Assembly (NCBI GenBank): GCA_014654705.1
Contig: JACVZY010000004.1
Coordinates: 31,721-95,720 of the forward strand
Reading direction: 5' to 3'
From: Ignavibacteria bacterium
Lineage (GTDB): Bacteria; Bacteroidota; Ignavibacteria; Kapaibacteriales; UBA4661
DNA length: 64,000 bases
Positions within the stretch are counted from its first letter, which is position 1; the number at the start of each line of letters is the position of its first letter. A program made the translations under genes and the position numbers. Under the pieces are notes generated by a model that saw nothing but the letters and a program-made list of their open reading frames with translations, did no database searches and was not told the DNA's origin. Shown piece after piece: positions 46,201 to 56,005 of this stretch.

Positions 46201-47036
46201 GTGTAGCGCACCGTCCAGCCCGAGGTAAAGCGGTCATCATTACCAACAATATCTTCATCGGTGGTAAACCGCACCACAACAATACTATCTTCCACAACAA
46301 ATGAGGACGGCAAATCAGATCCCGTGAACCTCGCAACAATGCGGGGTTCTTGCACACCGGCGATAATACTTACAAAATCGTAGTCCTCTTCAATGTTCAA
46401 CGAATCAAACTGCAATAGAATTTGCTTTGCGTCTTTGGGACGAATAAGCCAGAGTGCATCCAAGTCATTTTGATACCCATCTTGACGAGTAGCGCCTTCG
46501 CGGTCGCTGAAAACGCTTTCCGTCGCGGTTGTGAAATTGGTAAAGGAGGAATAGGTAATTGTCCAGCCCGTCGCACTATCGCGGCGCGTTTCGCCCGCTT
46601 GGGAAGCATCGCTAATAAACTGTACCGTTACGGCATTGGTCGAAATAGTCAGTACATTCGGCAGTGTGGCTCCGCTGTACACCGCCAAGGGCTTTGCCGT
46701 GTCAATACGTTGAAGGTTATCGCGGGCAAAAATACGTACCAAATCTGTTCCACGCTGCGTATTGAGCGAGTCGAACCGCAAAATGATGAGCTTTGTGCCA
46801 AGTGGATTGGTGGGCTTAATCAGCCAAAATGCATTGAGATTATTGGCGTAAGGACGACTGCGGTCAGCACCATCACGGTCGCGGAATGTGCCGAGCGAGG
46901 AGGTTAGTACTTGTGTGTAGCGGTTCTGCGTTTGCGCTGCAAGATGCAAGGGCACACTTCCGGCAATAAGAGCAACAATTCCCCATAGCCCAAGAACAAG
47001 GCGCAGGTACGAGATAGTGCGTAGAGTGGGGTTCAT
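43224..47036 (-). CDS. T9SS-exported protein with two CUB-like domains, Asp-box propeller and cohesin-like domain
   Basis: The product is 1270 residues from ATG 47036 (ATG 47042 is also possible), with a signal peptide ending LHLAAQ (about 35). Two CUB-like domains occupy about 36-280 (LILRFDSLNTQRGTDLVRI and ILLQFDSLNIEEDYDFVSI). An Ig-like segment covers about 285-390. Asp-box propeller blades (GVFRSADNGASWQ) run to about 1010. A cohesin-like domain follows (about 1025-1165, FLEVDDFYRAKPGDTIEI), then a T9SS type A sorting domain (APNPNPGNFTVSV ... VKQVQVVR). Upstream in-frame codons to 47306 overlap cysS and are excluded. It is probably a surface or released binding protein. Confidence 0.87.
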   Translation of the reverse strand: MNPTLRTISYLRLVLGLWGIVALIAGSVPLHLAAQTQNRYTQVLTSSLGTFRDRDGADRSRPYANNLNAFWLIKPTNPLGTKLIILRFDSLNTQRGTDLVRIFARDNLQRIDTAKPLAVYSGATLPNVLTISTNAVTVQFISDASQAGETRRDSATGWTITYSSFTNFTTATESVFSDREGATRQDGYQNDLDALWLIRPKDAKQILLQFDSLNIEEDYDFVSIIAGVQEPRIVARFTGSDLPSSFVVEDSIVVVRFTTDEDIVGNDDRFTSGWTVRYTSSTRATILRPDVDNLSFAPVNLGGDSPVQTLRLNGVAFLTDITVIAPEGFKVASSLTGVFSDTVRIITPKNSPDIFREQVFVRFSPKSAGDFSGRLTLRSGAVETAVTLTGLSKPAIFWESTGGPNSGQVKALGIAAGNVLLAGTRSGIYRSNSNGAVWLPSNTGLTAKGAQRVNFISIGRGRDTLAYISTEAGMFASADTGKTWVPIPRTGINTRAEIFSLLQFGGRLLAGTSYGIYQFSLLRRQWTPAMKGFEDEEAEVRSLVAHGNSIVAGTHGYGVYISDDSAATWRAANGDAIPEEDGYVVSGFASANGQLLAIVDAIDDDGYVDYSDVYRTSNNGESWGYEDLDSLYEYTGYYQAYSIVVANDVIYLGTNSGVARRRFVDGAPWNLPRDPSTVGFTEPTVEALTTNGSTLYAGTLAGVFRSNNQGVTWQAVNTGLTATRVYALGQSRGTILAGTEGSGVFRSADNGASWQVANNGLRGVYIGAFATQSDAVYTCTYFDRTTESNANNGVYRSLDNGLTWALTSKFPTSNTDPKPLSPQPDVWVISIDDGNTLYAGASIGQESYLYASTTNGESWRAISLPSSALLYPIFAFEDGPGSGMYVGTYGGGAYWSQDPLGASPNWSRILFDNITDEEDYVRCFATFRDNLYVGTDAGLFRANSARTKWLPLENAPRQIKGETILSLHVSGGMLYAGTFTNGVWRSADGLTWERLNDGFATTAQDVYALGSDGINIYAGLDGNAIYRSSLSQSANQARAFLEVDDFYRAKPGDTIEIALKIGTRQNLPAMAAAQMPSASGVLRFNASLLEPVDEETRLQSVVSNGERLVNFRAQLKSDQQIRMTRDSVIKRFRFRALLGNSVATPLLLTNLSAPNVSILARRPGLFTLTGLSDAGGTRLFVAESKPVVAIAPNPNPGNFTVSVTIFDGGETTVTLSNLFGQTVKTILSAAELVPGDYDFTTVLSDMPQGVYFLSVQTPTQRVVKQVQVVR

Positions 47037-47116
47037 AAGCATGTAACGAAAAAATCCGAAAAAACTTTTGAAAACAAACATGACCGAAAAGCGGTAAATG
47101 TGCCTGTATGCGTGAA

Positions 47117-48586
47117 CTACGCTTTTTCCAACGCGAAACCGTCTTTCGTGTCCTTGACGACGAAGCCTAATGCCGCAATTTCGCCGCGCAAACGGTCGGA
47201 CTCGGCAAAGTTTTTCGACCGCTTTGCCTTCCAACGCTCTTCGGCAAGATGCTGCACTTCTGCGGGCACATCCAGCGTTTGTGCAGGACGGGGCGAGAAC
47301 TGCCAAACATCGAAAATACCGTTCAGTTCTTGGAAAAAGCCCAATAGAGCAGCCGCTTGAGCAGCATCAACGCCGGAAGCGGGGTTGCGATTCAAAAATG
47401 TGAATAACTCTGCCAGTGCTTTCGGGGTTTGGAGGTCATTTGCCAATTCCTGAAAGACCGCTGTGCGAAGTGCTTGAGCACTTTCGTGCCGCGCGGCAGG
47501 CGCAATCACGCCCTCACTGCGCTCCCAGAGGTCATATAGGTACTCCTGCACCCGATGACGCGCCTTCCTGCCCGATTCCAAACCCGAAAAGGTGAAATTC
47601 AGACGTGAGCCATAGTGCGCCGAGAGCATGAGCCACCGCACATCAACGGGGTCAACACCTTTTTGCAAGAGGTCGCGGAGGGTGAAGAAATTTCCTTTTG
47701 ATTTGGACATTTTTTCGCCTTCCACTTCGAGAAATTCGTTGTGGCACCAGAACTTGACCGGCTCTACGCCGTAGCCTGCCTTGCTTTGGGCGATTTCGTC
47801 TTCGTGATGCGGGAAGCATAAATCCACGCCACCGGTGTGAATATCGAAGGGCAAACTCAAGATTTCATTCGCCATTGCGGAACACTCAATATGCCAGCCC
47901 GGGCGACCCGGCAGGTTCTTTCCTTCAAACTCAAAATCCCATGCAGGCTCGCCGTCTTTTTGCCCTTTCCACATCACAAAATCACTCACGCTGTCGCGTT
48001 CGTACTCATCGGCATCAATGCGTACGCCTTCTTGGAAGTTCTCAAAGTCAATGTTGAAAAGCTTGCCGTAGGTATCCACCTTGCGCCACGCCCCAACGTT
48101 GAAATAGACACTTCCGCCGCGCTCGTAGGCAAAACCTTTTTCGGCTATACGGCGTATGAGATCTTGCATGGAGGGAATATAGTCCGTGGCGAAGGGCATT
48201 TTGTAGAAACCACCCTTGCGTATGCCAATCGCCTCAATATCGCGGACAAACTCTTCGGTGTAGAATTGCGTATAGCGGCGTAGATTCTGTTTTGCATCGG
48301 CGCTTTGTTCGCCGATTTCGGTGCGCCACTCCTTCGAGCCGAGAGCGCTATCACGAATTGTTTTGTCGTCTATGTCGGTGATGTTCATCACCCATTGCAC
48401 GTCATAGCCGCCTACCACGCGCAGCACACGCTGTAAGAGGTCGGGGAGAAGAAAAGCCCGCAGATTACCAATGTGAGCATAATTGTACACGGTCGGACCG
48501 CACGAATACATTTGTACGATACCGTCCCGAACAGGCGTAAAGGCTTCAACAGAGCGCGTGAGCGTGTTGGAGAGATGAATCTGCAT
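47117..48586 (-). CDS. cysS: Cysteinyl-tRNA synthetase
   Basis: The product is 489 residues from ATG 48586. It charges tRNA-Cys. The class I motifs are SCGPTVYNYAHIGN (HIGH-like) and KMSKSKGN; zinc ligands are Cys in SCGP, Cys in GWHIECSAM and His in CFPHHEDE. A C-terminal helical domain follows. The frame up to 48646 lacks a good start. It is an ordinary housekeeping gene, 94 bp from the CobW-type gene. Confidence 0.96.
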   Translation of the reverse strand: MQIHLSNTLTRSVEAFTPVRDGIVQMYSCGPTVYNYAHIGNLRAFLLPDLLQRVLRVVGGYDVQWVMNITDIDDKTIRDSALGSKEWRTEIGEQSADAKQNLRRYTQFYTEEFVRDIEAIGIRKGGFYKMPFATDYIPSMQDLIRRIAEKGFAYERGGSVYFNVGAWRKVDTYGKLFNIDFENFQEGVRIDADEYERDSVSDFVMWKGQKDGEPAWDFEFEGKNLPGRPGWHIECSAMANEILSLPFDIHTGGVDLCFPHHEDEIAQSKAGYGVEPVKFWCHNEFLEVEGEKMSKSKGNFFTLRDLLQKGVDPVDVRWLMLSAHYGSRLNFTFSGLESGRKARHRVQEYLYDLWERSEGVIAPAARHESAQALRTAVFQELANDLQTPKALAELFTFLNRNPASGVDAAQAAALLGFFQELNGIFDVWQFSPRPAQTLDVPAEVQHLAEERWKAKRSKNFAESDRLRGEIAALGFVVKDTKDGFALEKA

Positions 48587-48679
48587 AACATAAAAAATCG
48601 AATGAAGAGAACGTGTCGTTGGCACAAATCTACAAAATTTCCCCACTGAGACAAGAAAGATTCCTACATCAAGGACGCG

Positions 48680-49666
48680 CTAACGGTGCACGTGCTCGTG
48701 AGGGCGGTCTCGTACGCCAATACCGCGCACGGTTCCCGCTTCAATTCTTGCTCCAAGCACTTGGAATCGCTCGCTCAGGTCTTCGTGCGAAAGGTGCTGC
48801 CCGATGGCAAAAAGTTCGTTTTCTGATGAAATGCTTTGCTCAAGAGGTTGATAATTCCACGCTCCGGCTACGAAATTGAGAAGAACTGCCTGCGGGGAAT
48901 CCTCAAAGCGCACAAGACCTTTCAAGCGCACAAGATTGGGCGGCAAATCGGCGAGAAGATGCTCCAGCGCTGCAAAATCTATACGTGGGGGCAGTGTAAT
49001 CCGAAAAGCGGTGATATTGTCGTGGAGGAGGTGTTCTTGCGCATGGAGGGCAGTATGAGGTGTGAAGCGCTCAGCAGGGGCAAAGACGTGGAGAAGAAAG
49101 TCCGTTTCTGCACGACCATTTACCAGACGGGTAATGCCGGCGCGGGGATTGAGAGCGAGAAGGTCTTGCTCTAAGTTGCTTGCAGCATCAGGCTTCTTAA
49201 GCAAATCGGTCTTGGAGATAAGCAGAAAGTCAGCTGCTTTTATTTGAGCATTCACGATGTGAAAGAGCGCTTGAAAGCGACGGAGATTAAGAGCATCCAC
49301 CACGCAAAGCGTAGAATCAATGGGAAAACGCATAAATGCTAAATCGCGCTGCACCTGCGAAGCATCAGCAAGCCCTGTGGCTTCGATAAAAATTCTCTCT
49401 GCCCCACGCTCAATCACTTCCGCGAGCGCCGTTCGAAAATCGTCAATCGCCGAGCAACACAAGCACCCTCCGGGCACATCCAGTATTTCCACGCCCGTAT
49501 TCGACGCGGAAAGCCGCACACCATCGAACATCACCGCACCAAAATCGTTGACAATGACGGCAATTTTTTCTGTCAATAATGGACGCTCCAGCAGCCGGAG
49601 AAGAAATTGTGTTTTCCCACTTCCTAAGTAGCCGGTAATGAGGTGAATGCTAGGCTGATGCGTCAT
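48680..49666 (-). CDS. CobW/YjiA-type (G3E) GTPase metallochaperone
   Basis: The product is 328 residues from ATG 49666. The Walker A loop is GYLGSGKT (about 13-20), the metal motif GGCLCC lies near residue 70, and IEATGLADASQVQ follows. The C-terminal CobW domain ends in a short His-containing tail (RPHEHVHR). Proteins of this family deliver Zn or cobalt using GTP. An alternative ATG at 49687 would add seven residues. The LysE-type gene ends 25 bp upstream, so the two are likely co-transcribed. Confidence 0.9.
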   Translation of the reverse strand: MTHQPSIHLITGYLGSGKTQFLLRLLERPLLTEKIAVIVNDFGAVMFDGVRLSASNTGVEILDVPGGCLCCSAIDDFRTALAEVIERGAERIFIEATGLADASQVQRDLAFMRFPIDSTLCVVDALNLRRFQALFHIVNAQIKAADFLLISKTDLLKKPDAASNLEQDLLALNPRAGITRLVNGRAETDFLLHVFAPAERFTPHTALHAQEHLLHDNITAFRITLPPRIDFAALEHLLADLPPNLVRLKGLVRFEDSPQAVLLNFVAGAWNYQPLEQSISSENELFAIGQHLSHEDLSERFQVLGARIEAGTVRGIGVRDRPHEHVHR

Positions 49667-49691
49667 AGAGTTTGCGAGAAGATACATTCAA

Positions 49692-50441
49692 TTAAAACGC
49701 AATGCCGAACTTCAGAAGGTCTCGCGCAATCAGCAAGAGCGTGTGCGCAAACCGCTCATAGCCCCAGTACGTGCCGAAGCCAATCATGGTCACACCCAGT
49801 AGTCGGTTGATTCTGACCATGACTGCGCTTGAAAATATGTGACGATAACGCAGCGTCATCGCGGTCAAGAATACGAGCCACGACAGAACCCCTGCGGCAT
49901 AGCCAAGTGCAAAAAGAATATGTTCCATCATCACACCGGAGTGCATAAAGCCATACTTGGAAGCAACATATGTGACGGTTGTCATCAGAGGAACAAAGGT
50001 GGGATTAGCAAGGTGCGTCAGCGAAAGCGCGACGCCAATGAAGAACGGTCCGTAAGCCGCAATACGACTCATTATACCAAAGGTTGGTTCGGGTACGGTT
50101 TCTGCCGCTTCGTCGGGTAGCACTTTGACTTTGCTACGGCGATTGGTGCGGAGGCTAATAATGCCATAGACAATCAACCCCACAACAGCAGCAGCTTGAA
50201 CAATAGTAAGTGTGTACGGGAACCGCACCAAGAAGCTATCTACCGCAGAAACGATAGTGCCAGTGGCAAGCGAGAACACAAAGCTATATATCACATCAAG
50301 CATAGCAATTCCGTAAGCAATGCGCAGTGCATACTGCTTTCCATGATTGAGTGCGGCACGCACAATCACAACCATCACCGGACCGGGCGGAATCGCCACC
50401 AGTAGCCCAAGCACTATTCCCGTAAGAAGTGTCAATATCAT
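49692..50441 (-). CDS. LysE/RhtB-type amino-acid exporter
   Basis: The product is 249 residues with six hydrophobic segments. The N-terminal block (LLVAIPPGPVMVVIVRAALNHG, about 14-35) is the LysE signature with its Pro-Gly-Pro. An unusual charged insertion (about 98-115, RTNRRSKVKVLPDEAAETVPE) lies after the third segment. It likely exports a basic or neutral amino acid; the substrate is unknown. Confidence 0.85.
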   Translation of the reverse strand: MILTLLTGIVLGLLVAIPPGPVMVVIVRAALNHGKQYALRIAYGIAMLDVIYSFVFSLATGTIVSAVDSFLVRFPYTLTIVQAAAVVGLIVYGIISLRTNRRSKVKVLPDEAAETVPEPTFGIMSRIAAYGPFFIGVALSLTHLANPTFVPLMTTVTYVASKYGFMHSGVMMEHILFALGYAAGVLSWLVFLTAMTLRYRHIFSSAVMVRINRLLGVTMIGFGTYWGYERFAHTLLLIARDLLKFGIAF

Positions 50442-50643
50442 AGAACGTTGGATAGAACTTCAAAATAAAAACGGTACAATAACAAGTTTCTGATTCTTTT
50501 ACGAGTGTCAGTCGCAAAAAGTTATTGTTTTTTGGAGGAAATTGTTCAAACTTACAGTTCTTTTTGAACATAGCAAAACTTGAACAAAGCAAAGCACGTT
50601 CAAAAACAATGAGCGAAATTGTATCATCAGACCGAAACTACGA

Positions 50644-51609
50644 ATGCGCATTACCAAACCACTCCCTGTTGCACCATTGTCCTTGTTCATTTGTGCGCTG
50701 CTGGCGTGCAGCCTGTGGCTCTATGCCAGTATGCGCGAGGAATATACGACGGTGTTAGATATTCCACTGGAAATTCGATTACCGGCGGGGCGGACACTTG
50801 AGACGGAAATTGCCCCTACCTTGCGTGCTCAAGTGCAAGGAGCGGGATGGCAACTTGTCAATCACTTTCTGTCTTCTTCCATTCGCTGCATCGTCTATGT
50901 GCCGGAAAAGCGTCTCGCACGCGAAGAAGAACAATCGAACCTTACGATTTCTCGGCAAATGCTGACGCAGGCAATACAAGCGCCGATAGGCATTGCCGTC
51001 CAGCGTATCATGGTGGATTCACTGCCTCTTGCAGTGGGAAGCATTACAGAAAAGCGAGTCGTCGTGCGTCCTACGCTCGATGTGCAGACGCGCGAGGGAT
51101 TTATTGTTGCCCAGATGCCATCTGTTGCACCAGATAGTATTGTTATTCGCGGTAGCCGAACGATACTGAAGCGTCTCACATCATGGAATACGAATACCGT
51201 CCATCTGCGTGATATGTATGAGCCGATACAAGTCCCCATAGCTCTTAATGACACGCTTTCTGGGCTAGTGGCAGTACCGCAAGTGCCGATAACGGTGAGT
51301 CTCGTGATACAGCAAATGGCAGAAGTGGGATTCGACGATGTGCCGATACGGCTTTTGGGCGCTCCGTCACGTCACTCTTTTGTCGTATTACCGCAAAGAA
51401 TATCCGTTGTTTTACGTGGTGGTGTGGAAAGTATTGCAAAACTTTTACCGGAAAATATTAGCGTTGCGGTAGATTATGATGAGGTGGTACAGAGCACCAC
51501 CGGCACTCTTCGTCCCAGAGTGAATGCACCAAGCGACATACAAGTCATTCGTATTTCGCCACAGTTTCTCCACTGCGGCAAACGGATTTTGGCAGCACGA
51601 AATAATTGA
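50644..51609 (+). CDS. YbbR-domain (CdaR-like) membrane-anchored protein
   Basis: The product is 321 residues: one membrane helix near the N-terminus (about 8-30), then extended YbbR-type domains with PTLRAQVQGAGWQL and VAPDSIVIRGSRTILKRL, the latter the usual YbbR core. YbbR/CdaR partners regulate the diadenylate cyclase CdaA in Firmicutes, but no cdaA is visible here. The start ATG 50644 is preceded by a plain region of about 200 bp shared with the divergent exporter gene. Confidence 0.7.
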   Translation: MRITKPLPVAPLSLFICALLACSLWLYASMREEYTTVLDIPLEIRLPAGRTLETEIAPTLRAQVQGAGWQLVNHFLSSSIRCIVYVPEKRLAREEEQSNLTISRQMLTQAIQAPIGIAVQRIMVDSLPLAVGSITEKRVVVRPTLDVQTREGFIVAQMPSVAPDSIVIRGSRTILKRLTSWNTNTVHLRDMYEPIQVPIALNDTLSGLVAVPQVPITVSLVIQQMAEVGFDDVPIRLLGAPSRHSFVVLPQRISVVLRGGVESIAKLLPENISVAVDYDEVVQSTTGTLRPRVNAPSDIQVIRISPQFLHCGKRILAARNN

Positions 51610-51767
51610 GGTTATACTTGAGGTTCACCGAACTCATACAAGAAATATGCGCACAGTAAAGAAACCATAATGAAGGTGTAGTTTGTTCTCTGAAATTTTT
51701 GTATTTTCTTGATTCTGTTTTTTTCAAAATACCGCTTCCTCTCAAGCACAGAATCAAGCACTACACT

Positions 51768-54700
51768 ATGGTAAACACTGCTTCTCGCCTTTTCGTGCGA
51801 TCATATATCGCTTATGGTTTGCTTGGGTTGTTTTTAGCGTTAATTGCGTTTTCGTACACCACACAAGCGCAAGTAGTAACAGGACTTGACCCTCAAAAGC
51901 GTCTCACACAATATATTCTTGAAGTTTGGCGCGAAGACCAAGGGCTTCCGCAGAACGCTGTACAGACGATTCTTCAAACTCGTGACGGTTACTTGTGGTT
52001 CGGCTCGCAGGAAGGCGTTGTTCGCTTCGACGGCATTCGGTTTACCATTTTCGACAAACAGCACACCGAAGGCATTAAAGAGAATAATGTCTATGCGCTC
52101 TGCGAGGACAAAGAAGGTAAACTGTGGATAGGCACATATGTAGGCGGTGTCAGCGTTTACTCTAAGGGTGTCTTCAAAAACTACGGCAAAGATAAAGGTA
52201 TCGAAGGCGACGTGGGTACGGTTGCACAAGACAGTAAAGGAAACATCTGGGTTGGCTCGAATAACGGGCTTTTTCGCTTAAATAGCCAGACGGATAAATT
52301 TGAGAGAATAACGGGCAATGGCGCACCGGAAAACATCTTTGTTACGCGCATCAAAGAGACTAAAGAAGGAATACTTCTGTTGTCAACGCAGCAAGGCTTT
52401 TTCACCATGTCGGGCGGAACGTTCCGCCGCTATACCAAAGCCGACGGTCTGGTACACGAGCGCGTGAATGATGTCTTCTACAATCAGAAGAACGGCGAAA
52501 TATGGCTTGCTACGGACGAGGGAATACAAAAATTTGAAAACGGTCAATTCACAACGCTCTACAACAAGGAAAATTCGGGCATGACAAGCAGTTTTTCGCT
52601 CTACATCTACGAGGATAGTCGCGGAAACTTCTTTGTTGCCACCAATGCGGGGTTAAATCGCATCCAAAACGGTCGTGCCGAGACACTTACTTCCAAAGAC
52701 GGCTTGGGTAGTGATGAAGTACAGTATATCTACGAAGACCGCGAGGGTAGTGTCTGGATAGGCACAAGCGCCGGCGGCTTGAATCGTCTTAAAAACGGGA
52801 AGTTTACTCCTTTCGGCGTACCGGAAGGGTTGTCCTTCCCGATGCTGTGGGGACTTTTTCAAGATAGCAAAGGTACCATCTGGATTCCTACCAATGGGGG
52901 CGGGGTTAATGAAATACGCAATGGTCGCGTCGTCAGGATCTATAACGATAAAGACGGTTTGCCCACCAACAGTATTCGCTCTGTCGGCGAAGATAGCAAC
53001 GGCACAATTTATTTCGGCACACAAGAAAAAGGCTTAGCAAAACTCGCCAACGGAAAATTTACCATCTTGACACAGAAAGACGGTATCGCCGGAAATTTTG
53101 TGCGCGTGACCTATCAACACCCGGACGGCTCGCTATGGTTCGGGTGCCACCGTGACGGTCTGACGGTTTTGCGCAATGGAGTCTATACGACCTACACCAT
53201 GAAAGACGGTTTGCCAAATAATACAATCTATCGCATCATGCAACGCCGTGATGGGAAATTGTGGATTGCCACTCGTGGTGGTTTGGCAACGTTCGAGAAC
53301 GGTAAATTTACACCTATTACAACCGAACAAGGCTTGTCAAGTAACGTAACGATGGCTTTCTACGAAGACAGTGATGGTGTATTGTGGGTAGGGACAAATG
53401 GCGGCGGCATTAATCGTTACAAAGATGGTAAGTTCACCGCCGCAGGAGCAAAAAACGGTATGCCCGACGACACCGAGTATTCTATTTTGGAGGACGACAA
53501 TAAAAACCTCTGGATGACTTGTAACAAAGGTATTATAAGAGTTTCCAAGACAGAACTCAATGAGTTTTTGGACGGTAAAAAACCGAATATTACCACAGCC
53601 ATTCTCTACGGGAAACTGGACGGCATGAGGAGTTCGGAGTGTAATGGCGGAAATCAGTTCCCTTCCATACGGGCGCTCGACGGCAAGTTCTGGTTCCCGA
53701 CCGTATCGGGTGCTGCCATTATTGACCCGAACAATATCCCGCGCAATACACTTGCACCGTCGGTGGTCGTGGAGGACTTGGTGGTTGATAAAGAGCCATA
53801 TTCAGTTCATGGCGAGGAGATAACCATTCCTGCCGGCAAAACCAGTTTTGAGTTTCACTTCACCGCGCTTAGTTTGCTTTTTCCTGGCAGAGTACGATTC
53901 AAGTATATGCTTGATGGCTTTGATAAAGACTGGGTGGATGCGGGCACGAGGCGCTCGGCGTTTTACACCAATATTTCGCCTGGCGACTATACGTTTCGTG
54001 TGAAAGCCTGCAATAACGATGGCGTATGGAATGAGACAGGCGCTGAACTGAAATTTTACTTCCGCCCCTATTTTTATCAAACATGGTGGTTTGGTCTGTT
54101 TTGCTTGGCAATAGTTGTCGGTGGCGCATTTCAGGCATATCGGATTCGGATTCAAAGTGCTGAGAAACGCGAAGCAGAATTGAGCACCCGCATTGACGAG
54201 ATGGTTGTTGACCTCAAGACGGCACACGACGCGACGCTACTGGAAAAAGAAAGCGTTGAGAAAAAAGTTGAATTTGCCGTTCGTGAGTCCGAACAGGCGC
54301 GGAAATACTTGGCTTCCTCGGTTGAAGAACTTTTGCAAGAAATGACGCGTTTTGCCTCCGGCAACCTTAATATCCAGATGATTCCGAAGAGCAGCGACGA
54401 TATCGGTCGCTTGTACGATGGCTTTACCAAAGCCGTCGAGAATATTGCTACGATGATGAAGCAGGTAACGGAATCCGTGAATACGACCGCCCGCGAAAGC
54501 CGCGATATTTCTGCTTCAGTGGAGCATATGTCGCGCGGGGCACAGCGCCAGAACACACAAGTTACGGAAGTCCGCGCTGCTATCGGAGAAATGGCAAACA
54601 CGATTCACGACACGTCGCGCAATATCCATCTTGTAGCGTCTATTGCGACTGAATCAGGCGAAAATGCGAAGGAAGGCGGCAAGATAGTGGAGCAAACGAT

Positions 54701-55298
54701 AGAAGGCATCAACAGAATCAGCGAGGTTGTGCAGGCTTCTGCTGCGACTGTACAACGCTTGGGCGAGCGGAGTCTTGAGATTGGTGATATTATCGAGGTC
54801 ATCAATTCTATTGCGAATCAAACCAATCTTTTGGCACTGAACGCGGCTATTGAAGCGGCGCGCGCGGGTGAGCATGGAAAAGGATTTGCCATCGTTGCCG
54901 ATGAAGTGCGTCAGCTTGCGGAAAGTACCACTAAAGCAACGAAACAGATTACCACTATGGTCAAGCAAATCCAGCAAGACATCAGCGAGACCGTTACCAC
55001 CATGAAGCAAGGCACACGCGAAACCCAGTCAGGGAAGCGCCTTGCGGAAAAAGCAGGTGTAGCACTGGGGAGCATCATTGAACAGACGGAAAAAGTTGCC
55101 AATATCACCACACAAGTCGCTGCTGCCAGCGAGGAGCAAGCTGCCACAAGCGAGGAAATACGACGTAATGTGGACGATATGACGCATACACTGGCGCAAT
55201 TCACCAAAGAAATCACGGAGGTTGCTGATGCTGCCGAATCCCTCAAAGGACTGGCGGGAAATCTCCAAAAATTAACCAGACAATTTAGAATGGAATAA
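51768..55298 (+). CDS. Hybrid sensor: Reg_prop propeller, Y_Y_Y domain and methyl-accepting chemotaxis domain
   Basis: The product is 1176 residues from ATG 51768, with a signal segment ending TQAQ. Residues about 45-620 are two-component-regulator propeller blades ([20 protein letters not shown], then repeated DGTLWVGT-type units). A Y_Y_Y domain follows at about 690-765 ([14 protein letters not shown]), a membrane helix at about 772-790, a coiled coil, a HAMP-like stretch (about 855-905) and a chemotaxis output domain to the end. Its hairpin tip [20 protein letters not shown] lies at about 1016-1035. The usual partner of this sensor module is a histidine kinase. No che genes are nearby, so it probably signals to a CheA/CheW encoded elsewhere. 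Confidence 0.92.
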   Translation: MVNTASRLFVRSYIAYGLLGLFLALIAFSYTTQAQVVTGLDPQKRLTQYILEVWREDQGLPQNAVQTILQTRDGYLWFGSQEGVVRFDGIRFTIFDKQHTEGIKENNVYALCEDKEGKLWIGTYVGGVSVYSKGVFKNYGKDKGIEGDVGTVAQDSKGNIWVGSNNGLFRLNSQTDKFERITGNGAPENIFVTRIKETKEGILLLSTQQGFFTMSGGTFRRYTKADGLVHERVNDVFYNQKNGEIWLATDEGIQKFENGQFTTLYNKENSGMTSSFSLYIYEDSRGNFFVATNAGLNRIQNGRAETLTSKDGLGSDEVQYIYEDREGSVWIGTSAGGLNRLKNGKFTPFGVPEGLSFPMLWGLFQDSKGTIWIPTNGGGVNEIRNGRVVRIYNDKDGLPTNSIRSVGEDSNGTIYFGTQEKGLAKLANGKFTILTQKDGIAGNFVRVTYQHPDGSLWFGCHRDGLTVLRNGVYTTYTMKDGLPNNTIYRIMQRRDGKLWIATRGGLATFENGKFTPITTEQGLSSNVTMAFYEDSDGVLWVGTNGGGINRYKDGKFTAAGAKNGMPDDTEYSILEDDNKNLWMTCNKGIIRVSKTELNEFLDGKKPNITTAILYGKLDGMRSSECNGGNQFPSIRALDGKFWFPTVSGAAIIDPNNIPRNTLAPSVVVEDLVVDKEPYSVHGEEITIPAGKTSFEFHFTALSLLFPGRVRFKYMLDGFDKDWVDAGTRRSAFYTNISPGDYTFRVKACNNDGVWNETGAELKFYFRPYFYQTWWFGLFCLAIVVGGAFQAYRIRIQSAEKREAELSTRIDEMVVDLKTAHDATLLEKESVEKKVEFAVRESEQARKYLASSVEELLQEMTRFASGNLNIQMIPKSSDDIGRLYDGFTKAVENIATMMKQVTESVNTTARESRDISASVEHMSRGAQRQNTQVTEVRAAIGEMANTIHDTSRNIHLVASIATESGENAKEGGKIVEQTIEGINRISEVVQASAATVQRLGERSLEIGDIIEVINSIANQTNLLALNAAIEAARAGEHGKGFAIVADEVRQLAESTTKATKQITTMVKQIQQDISETVTTMKQGTRETQSGKRLAEKAGVALGSIIEQTEKVANITTQVAAASEEQAATSEEIRRNVDDMTHTLAQFTKEITEVADAAESLKGLAGNLQKLTRQFRME

Positions 55299-55372
55299 AT
55301 CGTCAATGAAGTAGAGCGTGAGGCATCAAGTGTTTTGTGTGCTTGATAGCCTATACTCATCCTTTCTGCCCT

Positions 55373-55740
55373 GGGGATGCAATGGTTTCGACAGGGTGTT
55401 GATATGGCGTATGATGCGTGTCGTGCTTCGCCGGTGGTGCACGTAAATTCAACTGGCAACATTCAAGTGGCAACACTTACTCCTACGCAATGGCTGCTTA
55501 ATTTAGAGTAACCATTACGCATCCGCCTAACGTGTATCTGTTCGGGTTAGTTGCGGGTGTAAAACTTAAACAGAGCGATGTGTCGGCGTGGAACAGGCTT
55601 ACACATTCGATTTTCTGCTTCTAGCAATTGTCTGCCTGTCGTTTGGCGAAGACAAAAGCGAATGCCATAAAGCGACTACACACGTAGTGTCTGCGTTGTA
55701 CGCACTTTGGACGCGAGTTCGATTCTCGCCATCTCCACCA
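55373..55740 (+). ncRNA. ssrA: tmRNA (ssrA), one-piece
   Basis: The 5' end GGGGATG pairs with CATCTCC before the encoded ACCA, forming the acceptor stem. GGTTTCGACAGGG is the conserved 5' block, and GAGTTCGATTCTC forms the T arm. The tag frame reads GGC AAC ACT TAC TCC TAC GCA ATG GCT GCT TAA (55469-55501), peptide GNTYSYAMAA, ending with the proteolysis signal AMAA. A -10-like TATACT lies at 55352-55357. The molecule rescues stalled ribosomes. Its 3' end doubles as the integration site of the element to the right and remains intact. Confidence 0.95.
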
Positions 55741-55785
55741 TTTTATTTTCAAAGCCTTGTAGCCATGCGGCTTACAAGGCTTTTT
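55726..55785 (+). repeat. attL: 60-bp left copy of the integration core
   Basis: The 60 bp include the last 15 bases of ssrA and most of its terminator. They match 63623-63682 with two differences, both transitions. This is the usual arrangement when an integrase inserts at the 3' end of an RNA gene and restores it. Confidence 0.92.
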
Positions 55786-55786
55786 T
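55751..55786 (+). terminator. Rho-independent terminator of ssrA
   Basis: AAGCCTTGTA pairs with TACAAGGCTT, followed by TTTTTT. A nearly identical copy occurs at 63648-63682 as part of attR. Confidence 0.88.
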
Positions 55787-55796
55787 GCTTTTTCTG

Positions 55797-55814
55797 CATA
55801 CAGTTTTCATACAG
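55797..55814 (+). promoter_or_regulatory. Candidate integrase arm-type sites, left end
   Basis: CATACAG occurs twice in direct orientation, 11 bp apart, just inside attL (55797 and 55808). The same heptamer occurs near the right end at 63476 and, inverted, at 63559. Placement at both ends close to the core fits arm-type binding sites for the integrase. Confidence 0.45.
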
Positions 55815-55962
55815 TAGTTTTATTCGTAAGAACACAAAAGCCCATAAAACCTCATTTTCTGCCTACAACGCAAGCAATAGAGCCATTCCCACAAATTAAC
55901 GCATTAAAAGCCCATAGCTGCGTTTTTATTTGTAATTCGATACTGAGTAAGGGCTTAAAAGA

Positions 55963-56001
55963 AAGAGCCGTCATGTAAATCTACATAACGGCTCTTTTTT
56001 G
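55963..56001. terminator. Bidirectional terminator at the left end of the element
   Basis: AAGAGCCGTCATGTA pairs with TACATAACGGCTCTT, with TTTTTT on one side and an A/T-rich tract (TTTCTTTT) on the other strand. It ends the leftward operon just after orf143 and also blocks read-through from ssrA. Confidence 0.85.
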
Positions 56002-56005
56002 TACT

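Noticed and set aside
47037..47306. N-terminal extension of the CUB/propeller protein
   Set aside because: It overlaps cysS and precedes a clear signal peptide starting at 47036.
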